Positions 34,641 through 44,449 of a stretch of 64,000 nt of DNA are shown piece by piece; position 1 is the first letter of the stretch; every line of letters starts with the position of its first letter. The DNA comes from Echinostoma caproni (lineage: Eukaryota; Platyhelminthes; Trematoda; Plagiorchiida; Echinostomatidae). Under the pieces are notes generated by a model that was not told the DNA's origin, did not search any database, and saw only the letters and a list, made by a program, of their open reading frames with translations. Location of the stretch: contig UZAN01039527.1 in assembly GCA_900618425.1 (NCBI GenBank), positions 82,189 to 146,188 on the forward strand. Direction: 5' to 3'. The translations under genes were made by a program, and so were the position numbers.

Positions 34641-34892
34641 ACCGAAAAGCTAAGGCTCTGCGACGTGACCAAGTCTATTCACACAGTGGTGAGATTGCGC
34701 TCAATAATAAACTTCGTTTGTGGATCACGCCTAAAGCATTGTATTACTCCGGAATCGGTAGCCTTGTGGGAAGAGAGAAGACTTACACCAGACGAGTGGA
34801 ATCAAAATGCAAGGAGGTGGCGCCTGCAATATTCACTCAAAAATGGCTTAAAAAGAACCGTGGAAACTGAACAACAAAAGTATTCAGTGTAA
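34641..34892 (+). CDS. candidate terminal exon, 83 codons
   Basis: After an AG at 34639-34640 a frame is open to TAA at 34890-34892. It starts TEKLRLCDVTKSIHTVV; the second half is charged and Trp-rich (ESVALWEERRLTPDEWNQNA, then WRLQYSLKNGLKRTVETEQQ). It looks like a genuine protein C-terminus, but no family is recognised. A second frame stays open through most of the region. No AATAAA follows closely. Confidence 0.4.
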   Translation, partial: TEKLRLCDVTKSIHTVVRLRSIINFVCGSRLKHCITPESVALWEERRLTPDEWNQNARRWRLQYSLKNGLKRTVETEQQKYSV

Positions 34893-34899
34893 TGAACGT

Positions 34900-36510
34900 A
34901 GCTGTTATCGCAGGTAACAGTGGAGGGTTTTTGCAATTGATAAAAACGGCGGAACTTGAGGGACCCCAGTCAGAGAACACACCGAACGGCCTCCAAAACA
35001 TTGTACGTTGTACGAATAGCTACACAAAGCTGCGTAATCTACCTTTCAGGTCCGTTTACCTGTTTGTAACTTCGAAGGTTACAAATCGACTATAGGAAAT
35101 TATAATTTTGTATCGGTATTCAAACTTCTGATAACCATATGAAATTTGAATTTTAGTCAATCAAATACCATACAGAGAGTATTGCCATTTGGAAGAGTAT
35201 ATAAGGAGCATAAAATAAGGATAGAGGGATGAAGAAGTTCCGATCACCTTGAGTGAGCCTACCGTTGTTGTACCAGATTGGTACTGGGGACCTGATATGA
35301 ATGCTTTTTCAGCGACGAAATTATTTGAATTGGGATCCCATTCAGGGATAGGAATGAAATGGAAATTAATCAGAATGCGATGGATCGGTGTGGTGTATCA
35401 GTGAGATTCTGAAAACGTTAAAATGACTCCGATACAAAGATCACAGNGGGGGGGGGGATTTTCTTGTGACCGTGTTTCCCGCTCAAAATGTTTGAAACGA
35501 CAAATGTGCCCAGTTGCACGATTTACTGAATGTATTAATCGTAATAGTTCTTTTTCATTTCCACTCCATCAAAACATATTCAATTATAATACGCCATACA
35601 CACTTGTACTTGCTTTGCAAGTTTAATGCTTCGTTTAACTGTATCTCACTGATGGTACTCTACGGTCTATGAGCTAAGAGTTATATGAAAAACTGTAGCT
35701 ATTCACAACTTATATCGAGGAGGGAGAAGATAGTTTGGGACCACGCGAAATCACTAATAATAATAATAATTTTTACGCTATATCTTCCATTCTCGATTGC
35801 TGAGTTCGCCACCGATCTACGTACATTCAGATCAATTGTATAAAAAGTTTAGCTGGCTGCTTTGTAGCTGGGTGTTCGCTATAATATCACCCTCACTGAA
35901 GTTTACTGTGAGTATTAATTAAGTTCGACTGTGAAACAACAGAATTATCTGACTGCTTACCAGTCAGGCCTTGTTGTTACGGATTTTCATCACATCAACA
36001 GTTCCATTCCGAGCCATCACAGCGCACACCATCCCATCAGCCCCATTCACCCACCGGAACGACTTGTGACCGTGTATTCTTTCTGGGCAGTTCATTTATC
36101 CCGTGAAGTCTGATCTATTCTTAAGTGATCAGGCATTTTTAAAATGGTGGGTTATTAGTAGTTGTATACTCTCAACTGAACGAACGTAGCGCGGTGGAAT
36201 TTGTCCGGACCCAAAATATTTATTCTATTTTCGAGTCACTGGAACATAACCACCTACGTGAATGGAACTGACTAGTACCTCGCAGGAGGTCTCTGAAGAT
36301 GTCTGTTTTAATTAGTACAACCTGTGTTTCTTATTCAAAACACACAAACACAAAGACGAATAGGAGTGGATCGTACGAGGATGATGGGGTTTGCATTACG
36401 CAAGGCCCTTCAACCGCACCCGGATGAGTGACAGTGTACAACGTTTACACTCATCCCTCGCTTTTTGATGGTGTTGTCCGGTTTCGTGTTTGTTGTTGTT
36501 GTTTTCGTCC
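34900..36510. other. no firm feature
   Basis: A G-homopolymer of about 12 follows an N at 35446 (35447-35458), probably a sizing problem in the read. (AAT)n-like tract at 35755-35770. No gene is supported. Confidence 0.35.
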
Positions 36511-36519
36511 ATGCATAAG

Positions 36520-36559
36520 TGAAATGCGGAACGCAGTTTGCATAACCCAGGCAAACAAA
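36520..36559 (+). CDS. possible exon, 40 nt
   Basis: A T-rich acceptor region (GTTGTTTTCGTCCATGCATAAG) is followed by EMRNAVCITQANK and a consensus donor CAAA|GTAAGT. The donor sits in a local GTAAGT/GTCAGT-like repeat (36558-36595), so it may be coincidental. Confidence 0.2.
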
Positions 36560-36954
36560 GTAAGTAGGTCAGTCAGTAAGTGGGTGAGTAAGTCTGCCGA
36601 TTTCTCGGGTGCCCATCTGGTCATGGGCGGATATGCATATTCTGTCCTGTCCCAGTCTGTACAAATAGAACTAGGTTTGAAAAATCCGGAATTTTTACCC
36701 TTATTTTAGAAACACGCTTCTTTTTCCGTCCCCTGCGAACAGAAACTGATGCTCACAAATTAGGACTAGCATACTTTCAGACAGCTGTGTTGTAGGAGAA
36801 GTGGTGGAAATTTGGATGACAGATAACTTGATACGGAAGGAATTTTGAGGAATTTTTTACAAACGAATAAAAATGTCAAGACCGAGGATAGTGCACTCCT
36901 AATCAATAGAAAAGTATGAATGAAGTATCAAAATGATATTTGAATTTTTTTCAA

Positions 36955-37110
36955 TTTCAATTTTACTTCCTTTGTATTGAACACAGAATGGTACAATTTT
37001 CAGGAAGAGGGATGCGGTCAATGAAAGGGCTGCCATGGGGAAAGTCAGGCGATGGTGGTGGAATAATTATTCCGCGAACAAATCAAAGCCTTGAGGGGAT
37101 TTGTGGTTTG
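36955..37110 (-). mobile_element. tRNA-derived SINE, family 2 (copy 4, partial)
   Basis: Minus-strand copy. The 3' tail (TTCAATACAAAGGAAG equivalent, 36966-36982), the GGAAGAGGGATGCGGTC body, and GGGAAAGTCAGGCGATGGTGG are all shared with the 4.4-kb copy. The B-box end is damaged. Confidence 0.6.
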
Positions 37111-38441
37111 CAGTGTCATTAATTTGCAATGAATATATATACATATTTATGAGTAATTCGATTGCGCACTAAGAGTCGCAACCGAAATCAGCTACCACGA
37201 TTTATGATGCAAAAAAGATGATCTTCAATTGGGTGCAAAGTTGACCGAATGATAGCAAACTGAGTAAGTGATTTGGAGAATAAAAGATCACCGTAATTAC
37301 TCGTACAAGGCAATCATTGCCCGTACTGACAACCACAAACCAAACATAGGGACCAGGGGCCAGCACGATAGAGGGGACGTTCTTTGGGAAAGAAGTAAAT
37401 GATATAAATTATGAAAGATTGACAGCTGTCGTGGACATGTGAGCTCGCATTCTATTCTCAATCGGACGGATTACATCTCGCGTGTATCGGACGACCTCAA
37501 TATTCCCGATTAGCAATCGATTTTTCAGTTATTGTTTCGTTTCTCTGCTTCGCGTCCTTGCAAGGCAAACGTGTCCAAAAGCATGGAGTGCATGCGTATA
37601 AACAGGACCAACATTGCTTTCTGGTATAAGTGCAGAATAGACCCGGATCGCGGAGCGATTTCCGCGAATGTGGTGGTGATGATACATAATTCCGAACAAC
37701 GATAGAAAAGAAGAATCAGTTATATCAGAGTAATCAAACCAACAAAAACGAATGGAGAATGGAAGGCGACTACAGAAAACGTTTTCCGCTAGTAAACCTG
37801 AGAAGCTAAGTGAAGAATAACACACGTATGCACGAGAACATATCAGGAAGTATAATTCAAATGTTTGATCGTTTTGAAAATGGATGCGGGATTATTTCTT
37901 CAATAATCCAAAATTCACTTGAGAACAAGTCACGCTGAACAAACGATAAGGTTTATAAATGAGCAAACAGAACTGTATTCTTTTAGTCAACAAATTGTGA
38001 ACATTCGTGTGAGGAAATAGGTACAGGGTTGAAAAACGACACAATACGCAGAAACCTAACAAATCATCAGTTTTCTAATTACTTGGTCGTCAAACGGGCG
38101 GTGAGTCCCACTCGAAGGTGTTACGTATCAGCCAGACGTTTGATGGCGGGTAATACTCAAAATGTTGCGTATGATTTTTCACGAAATCTGACTGTATGGG
38201 TCGATCATTGGCAAACTGGTGGAAACTTTAAGCTGGGAGGCCTCAAGAAAGAAGAAAAAGGGTAACGGTGTTATCATGTACATGAGCCATTAGCAGTATA
38301 TTTAAACCAGTCCTATGCTTACACTTAAAAAAAACATTCCTGAAACCAGTGCGGAATAGAAAACACCCGTTCTCCTCCAGCACATCAAACCTCTACATAT
38401 TTGGTTGCAGTTTTTGAGAAGTGTCTGTTTTTTGGAATATT

Positions 38442-38779
38442 CGTGATGACTCAAATTTTCAGGATAACGCCTACCAAAGGGTGACGCGTTACAGTCTCTG
38501 GACAATGAAAAACAGACTACTAGTACTGATCAATAAAATGCTATGATGTTCAAACACATGTCATGTGACTTAAAGAACAAGAAAGGCGACTGGTTGATTG
38601 CCGTTAAACCAATATTAATTTTGTTTATTTATTTATTTAATCGCACTGAATCTTTTCAATAAATGAACCGCATTTTTTGGTCTTCTTCCTGCACCTGGGA
38701 GTCGGGGGGTTCCGGCATACGACTGCCATCGGGATTCATCTGTGATTAGGACTTATGATTCGTATCTATTCCAATTACT
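38442..38779 (+). mobile_element. solo LTR (copy 4)
   Basis: Starts with a mutated 5' end (CGTGATGAC for TGTGATGAG), contains GACGCGTTACAGTCTCTGGACAA-type sequence at 38482-38505, a TTCAATAAATGAACC polyadenylation region at 38656-38670, and ends CCAATTACTGCA. The terminal dinucleotides have decayed. Confidence 0.55.
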
Positions 38780-38867
38780 GCAGCATTTCACCAAGCATTG
38801 TTTGAAAATGGATTCGCTTGTCTTCGTGATTGCCAGAGATTATAATAGTTCATATGCTCGTTTCTAG

Positions 38868-38981
38868 GCCTTTACTTATCTTCGTGATAACGCTTGTTTC
38901 CCCAATGCGGATGAAGTTTACTTCTATCATAATTTTGATAACGAACCAATATTTCTTCGTGCTTCAAATGCAAAAGTGTAG
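38868..38981 (+). CDS. candidate terminal exon, 37 codons
   Basis: A good acceptor (CATATGCTCGTTTCTAG) is followed by an open frame to TAG at 38979-38981: AFTYLRDNACFPNADEVYFY and then HNFDNEPIFLRASNAKV. The composition is protein-like. Other frames are open in parts. No family is recognised. It lies about 90 bp after a solo LTR. Confidence 0.35.
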   Translation, partial: AFTYLRDNACFPNADEVYFYHNFDNEPIFLRASNAKV

Positions 38982-39061
38982 GAAAATGTGTTCATTTCAT
39001 TTGGCAAAATTTTCATCATAGTAAACGGTAAGCGTAACCATCAAAACGTTATCATTACCAG

Positions 39062-39258
39062 AAAACATGAGCTCCTTGTACGATATCACAATCTGTCCGA
39101 CTCCGAGATCTACAATAAGAGGTTATTTCTTTCAATCTCCAAAAGTTTTTGATGTTCCAAGCCTCTGTGACAATATCGAAAACTATCTAAACCAATTCTG
39201 TGATATGTGTTACCCTCTTATTTGGGGTTGTTCTATAAACAAACTGATTTGTCTCTGA
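39062..39258 (+). CDS. candidate terminal exon or small ORF
   Basis: Preceded by a possible 34-bp intron (GTAAGC at 39028 to ACCAG at 39061). The frame ENMSSLYDITICPTPRS... continues PSLCDNIENYLNQFC and stops at 39256-39258. Cys-rich. The phase does not join to 38868-38981 without a stop, so the relationship is unclear. Confidence 0.25.
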
Positions 39259-39259
39259 G

Positions 39260-40330
39260 CAGTTGAAATGGCAGTGTAGGCAGAACGAGGAGGCTTTTCG
39301 CGCCATACATAAGGAAACTGCTAAATGCATCACTTTTATCTACAAAGAAACTATTTGTGTGAGAAGCATTATGTTGAAATAGGACATTGCCTTTCGTCGA
39401 TCATAGAAAGTATTGGAAATGATTTTTGAACTTTCACTTAGGTCAATTATTGTCTTTTATGACCGTAGTGAGCTTTGTTGACCTTTTGTAACGGAACAGG
39501 ATATCGTGTAGTGTGACACTCAAACTCCGGCCACCACTTACTTTCGCAGAAGTGAAGTTTTAATGAAACTGACGACAATCACTCGTGCGAAATCTCCTAG
39601 CGCAGGTGGATCATCTTTCATGGTTTTTAAAACGGGTTCAAAACACCCGGCACTAAGTTCGTATTCGCTTTCGATTGATTTCTGATAGAACACCAATTAT
39701 TTCACATATCCGGATCAATTCGGTACTAAAGGAGAGGGAACATTTTCTTCCGATGTTCCCATCCTCCTGACTACTTGCATCGATAAAAGCGCTCTCCTCG
39801 TCAGTAGGTCTTAGCGACTCTAACTAGTTAGACCATTGTAACCGGTGATTTTTCTTTCGATACAGTCACTTGGTTTGCTCAGTCCATTCCGTTGACGATT
39901 GGTTTAGGCACAAGATTATTCATTTTTGCTTTTTGAATCGTCAAATTATCTAATATTCCATTAAAATAAATAGTTTCCGTTTATCACAGCAGTGTTATAC
40001 AGCAACACCACCTTCCACATGATCGGTTTTTCTGTTGGCGGGTTTATGTCATTGACCGAAACAATCTTATCTCTTTTCCTTTTTTTCTCTTTATATTTTA
40101 AGTTTATCATTCACGCCATCCATGCCCACGTATAAAATTGCAAATAAGGTCGAACTTTGTGATACACCTCACAATAAAACTTTCGCTATCCCCATTCCGT
40201 TGGTCATATTACTGACAATTTGTACCTTTCAACAAATCTCCAAAAGGATGTTGTACTTCTCTATTTTATTGATGCTAACACTGCTAATTATACATCAACT
40301 CCCAATATTCTAAACAATGAATCAATTTCG
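39260..40330. other. no feature recognised
   Basis: AT-rich, with one hydrophobic ORF (40122-40313) that has no supporting signals. No repeat family seen. Confidence 0.3.
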
Positions 40331-40335
40331 TGTGA

Positions 40336-40510
40336 GTATTGGAGGATTTGATTCAATTTCAGAGGGTAAATTCGTAGTGTATATGTCAAATAAAGCTGAA
40401 ACTGAAAAGCTAGAAAGCACTGGACGGCTGTTTTGACCTGGTTGGGTTTTATCAGCAGTACGAATTCGTCAACCCATATACATGACGAATTTACCCTTTG
40501 AAAACGACTC
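40336..40510 (-). mobile_element. compact HHR element with terminal inverted repeats (head-less)
   Basis: The arms 40357-40385 and 40475-40503 match as inverted repeats at 26 of 29 positions. The 89-bp interior holds the sub-family A tail (AGCTTTTCAGTTTCAGC on the minus strand) and a hammerhead ribozyme. No tRNA-like head is present, unlike the 11.4- and 49-kb copies. The left flank (GGAGGATTTGATTC) also matches the right end of the 11.4-kb element, supporting common termini. Confidence 0.65.
40417..40461 (-). ncRNA. hammerhead ribozyme (compact copy)
   Basis: On the minus strand stem I is GTACTG with CAGTGC (one G-U pair). The core is CTGATAA (G8 changed to A), stem II is AACCC/GGTC-like around the AACC loop, GAAAC is changed to AAAAC, and the GTC cleavage triplet is kept. 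Two essential core bases are mutated, so no activity is expected. Confidence 0.6.
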
Positions 40511-41324
40511 AATTATTGAGGAGTCACGTCAGTTTAAGTGATATTGATTTTTTATTTCTGTCAATCTCAAAATACTGTTTGAAATGTAAAAAAAACTTTT
40601 TCATCTCTACGGTAACAGAAAGCGCCCTCAAATATAAATTCAGATTTCATCCCTAGGGATTCTGTTTCAGTTAAACGCTTTCTGACGGTTATTTCCATTT
40701 GCAGAATTGTTTCGTATTTGGCGCCGGTTAGCTTTATCGTCAATCGACATCGTGTAGGTTTCGATGATCTATGTGGAGCAGTAATTATTGAAGCTTCACA
40801 TTTACATCGTCTAACACACTATCATTACTTTCCATCTCTGCTACTATCAAAAGGTTAAACCTTCATATGCCTACTCTGTAACTTTTCCCAACTTCGTTGT
40901 TCCCCTTCTGTCTCGTTTATTCGTTTATAGGGTAAGATTATCCGACACACTGAAGTTCTCAGTTCCCGGCAAATGTTTTTTTGTTCATTCTCGCCGCCAA
41001 TTTACTCTCCATGGCATGGCCGTGTAATTTTTTTCTTGCACCTATACTAAACCTGATTTGATCGCTTTGTCAAGGAAAATTTACGTACAAAATAAACTGC
41101 AATCTCGGTTTGAGTTGGCGTGAAAAACGCAATCAGATAATCATTTTTTCAGTCTTTATTGTTTATTTCATCGTTTGGATTCCGATAGGCTTATCCATTC
41201 GCTGTACTCCCAAGACGACCTGGAAATTGTTGCATTAATACTCCCAGGGAAAATTTAAATCTTCTATCAATCCATCCATACCACGTCGCTGCTTGTTTCA
41301 AGACGGATCTTTATAATTGTTTCT

Positions 41325-41475
41325 AACTCATTTCTGTTTGTTGAATATGCAATGAAACAGTTAGTGTTTTCAGGAAGGAGGCTGCCTCCAATCAGAAAGA
41401 GAGAGCATTCGAGCAGCACAGAATTTCGAAGAATAGGCAGTGATGACGGGATTGGGACGAGCAATTTTTAGTCGC
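41325..41475 (-). mobile_element. tRNA-derived SINE, family 2 (copy 5, degenerate)
   Basis: The region TGTTGAATATGCAATG...TTCAGGAAGGAGGCTGCCTCC...GGGATTGGGACGA aligns loosely with the family-2 tail, body and B-box (minus strand). Divergence is high. Confidence 0.4.
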
Positions 41476-42315
41476 TGTGATGTTGATCCGAACCAATTTA
41501 CCATCAACTCTATCCAATGTACTGTTTTTACACACATGTATAGGTCCACTCAGTAAAATGGAACGGGACACAATGTGTTGGATCAACGGAAAAAATACCC
41601 GTCACTTCAACATATGCGAATCTACCACCATGGACTACAGAAATGATTCATTTATCAGCAAATGCATGCATGTTTCACTAGGGATCTATCTATATGGATC
41701 ATTCTAATGAACGGGGAATGGCTTCTCCTTTCACCACCAACTGTTTCCTCTAGGTGAGCTTTTAGTCTAAAATAACAACTGAAGATGACACCCTCGAATC
41801 TAGCAGCCCATTATTGATCTGGCACAAAGGAGATCATACTCATTCTGGGCGGTTTTCGTGTCCGTGTGTATTTAAGCTGATTTCACGTTGTGGGGATTCA
41901 ATACAGCGAATGAGTTCCCTGCAGCTACCGATAAACGTCAAAAGTAGTCAGACACTGCTGTACTGTAGAGGAAATGGACAACATTGAAAAAGTTGTGTCA
42001 TGGCTGTATGTTTTGTAAACTATATAGGTCGTTTTTTGACATAATAATGGAAGCAGAACACCTACAAATGATAACCATGTTTCGACTCCTTTCAAAGGCT
42101 TTTTCCTTATTCTGTGCAATTCCATTGTGAATGCAAGCATCTGTAAACACTGGTGGGAACCAAAGGTTCAGTGTTTACCAGTTGTTTCAATCCGTGATTA
42201 AATCGCTGTCGTGAATCATACCATGATAAAGAAGCAATCGGCACACACATACAAGTGAGTGTGTTTGACCTTCGGCATGATTAAATCAGCTCACCGTGTT
42301 CCCCCAATCAACCAG

Positions 42316-42357
42316 GCATTTATTTCCATTTGCGCCTCTACTGCAACTTACCGCCCC
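42316..42357 (+). CDS. candidate exon, 42 nt
   Basis: Acceptor with a CCCCC tract (GTTCCCCCAATCAACCAG), 14 complete codons (AFISICASTATYRP), and a strong donor CCCC|GTGAGT; phase 0 at both ends. Weak coding evidence because it is short. Confidence 0.3.
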
Positions 42358-42743
42358 GTGAGTAGATAGTTGTCACTTGTTATCCTCGTGACTTCAGTCA
42401 AGTTCAAACCGGTTCTTGTCCAAACGATTCATAATTTTGTCTCTCCCTGTCACACACACGTATCATGACGTGTATTATGATAAGTGTACAGGAGTGTCTC
42501 AATGTTCCTGATAGCACGCACTTCAGTGCGCTCAGTGTGTGCACTTTCATGCGGTTACCAACTGCAACAGGAACAACAGCACACTTGTGGTTTTCGCAGG
42601 TTCAGACTTGTCTAACCGAGAAGAGAAAAGACACTCAGTGTGTGTGTACTGACTCTCTGTGCTGCCGAACTGTCCGAACACAAACATCCACTCATATGCT
42701 GCCTTGGTTATACACTGTACACATGTGCCTATCCATACACACT

Positions 42744-42752
42744 TGTGTGTGT

Positions 42753-42785
<33 letters not shown>
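42744..42785. repeat. (TG)n/(CA)n microsatellite with palindromic junction
   Basis: About five TG units run directly into about 16 CA units (TGTGTGTGCACACACA), so the junction is self-complementary and could extrude a hairpin. ORFs called across it are artefacts. Confidence 0.9.
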
Positions 42786-42787
<2 letters not shown>

Positions 42788-43539
42788 TGTCTGAGTTTTT
42801 GAGTTGATTGACCTAGATAGAATTGGTGTTTTGTCATCAATAGCTTAAACCTTGATTCAACTTTAGACCTGAGAGGGAGATACAGGGAGGAGATAGAGAA
42901 AGGTAACATGGACTACTGATCCGCTGATTTTGTGATTTTATTGCCAAGGCATTTGTGGCCATCCTTTTATTCCCGGGCACTATTCCGAATTAGAATAAAT
43001 CGATGAATGTTTCGTCAGCAAATTCTAATGAATGATATTTTTGTAGTTCCATATGCAACCTCATACTTACCAGTGAGAAAGGGATGGTTAGTATTAGACT
43101 TTGATGCAATTCAATTTTTCGGTTAATTGTTTTGTCGACGCTTGTACGGAGACGGTTCATGCGGATCAGTGCTAATTCGGTCAGTTACATGGGCCCGTGT
43201 GCTGTGCAAGACAAAGCCCTTTTGCTATACTAAACTGCCACGACTGATGTATATCTGCCCTCGACACCACGTATCACCAACGTGATAGTTGCATCTTCCT
43301 TTATTAGAAAGCATCCTGTTAAGATATCAAAACTTCACCAAGTATTCGTTGAAACGCCTCTGAAGCTAGAACCGGTTTGATCCCCCGCGACCCTAACGGG
43401 ATTAAACCAAATGGAGTTATGGTTCTCTGGGGGTGATGATGAAACTAAGGAAGTCAGATAGATTCAAATTTCTTGGATGATAGCAAATGGCCGTGTGTTC
43501 AGTTGAATTAATACAAAGAAAACTCTGTGCTTAGTTCTG

Positions 43540-43980
43540 ACCCCGTATCACTAGGACGGGTTTTCTGTAGCAAAGCGGGGTCAAAGTTCAAAGGTTGCGA
43601 CTCTGTAAGTGTCTCGGTCACGGCAACGTGCGTCTATAAAACCACAATAAATACGTGTGACAGAACTACGTAAATCTGGATCATTAGGGTTTTTATCCGT
43701 GACTTCGGCCCGTAGCCTATGGATTGTCTACGGAATGCTATCTAGCGTGTCTCCAGGTCACGGATAAGTAAAGGCCACCTTGGCGGTTAACTGTGAATAG
43801 GTGAGGGTCACCCCACCGAACGCTCCGTCACGGACGATCAGAAGTGATGCTAGATGACGAGGTGGGATTTCTGGCTGACAACCGATATCCCTTTTACAAA
43901 TCATCAATGTCTGCTGACAACATCGTGACGTGTGTGAACGTGGCCCGCACCAAATAAGCCCATTGCCACTTGCCTATTCA
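43540..43980. other. GC-rich block with nested inverted repeats
   Basis: Richer in GC than its surroundings. TTATCCGTGAC (43693-43703) pairs perfectly with GTCACGGATAA (43757-43767), and inside it CCGTAG pairs with CTACGG. Further GTCACGG copies are at about 43618 and 43825. GACCCCG and CGGGGTC near 43540-43582 form another stem. CTATAAAACCACAATAAA at 43633-43650 resembles a TATA box plus polyadenylation signal, as in an LTR. It directly precedes the RTE fragment. Function unknown. Confidence 0.35.
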
Positions 43981-43984
43981 CCCG

Positions 43985-44445
43985 GGTTTACTAGGCTTCC
44001 ATCCACCGCATCCTCACTTATGCTTGTGAATTATGGCCGCTAAAAGTACAAAATAGAAGAACCCTCAAGGTATTTGATTATTGGTGCCTACGCCACATCT
44101 TTAGAGAATATTGGAGAGGTCGGGCTTTCAATGATGAGATCAGGCGTTGCTGCTCAAACACCGGCAAGCTTTTGAAAAAGCTACAACGCCGGCTCCTTCA
44201 GTGGTTTGTCCATGTGCTCTGAAGGCCCGAAATTCAACTCTTGCGGCAAGCTGTAGCCCCTGTGCAGTGCCGTGGATGGCGTTGCCGACTCGGTGGTCAA
44301 ATGAATACCTGAAACAGTACAATAAAGGCGGATTTGGAAGTGTTGGGGCTCCAATCTGTATACAAAATTCGTAGTTAGAACCAGAACTTGGTTTCACACT
44401 GCGCCAACCTGCCCTGCGATCGTCACGCATAGGTTGCCATCATCC
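43985..44445 (+). mobile_element. RTE-like LINE 3' fragment
   Basis: The plus strand encodes, with stops and a frameshift, ILTYACELWPLKVQNRRTLK, VFDYWCLRHIFREYWRGRAF, a NDEIRRCC segment and LQRRLLQWFVHVL. This follows the order found at the C-terminus of RTE-clade polyproteins ('YGCETWPL..', 'F...CLR.I....W', 'RLRWLGHVLRM'). No RT palm is left; 5'-truncated and inactive. Confidence 0.75.
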
Positions 44446-44449
44446 AAGA

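Noticed and set aside
42465..42909. Plus- and minus-strand ORFs of 109 and 120 codons
   Set aside because: Both run through the TG/CA microsatellite and have no protein-like features outside it.
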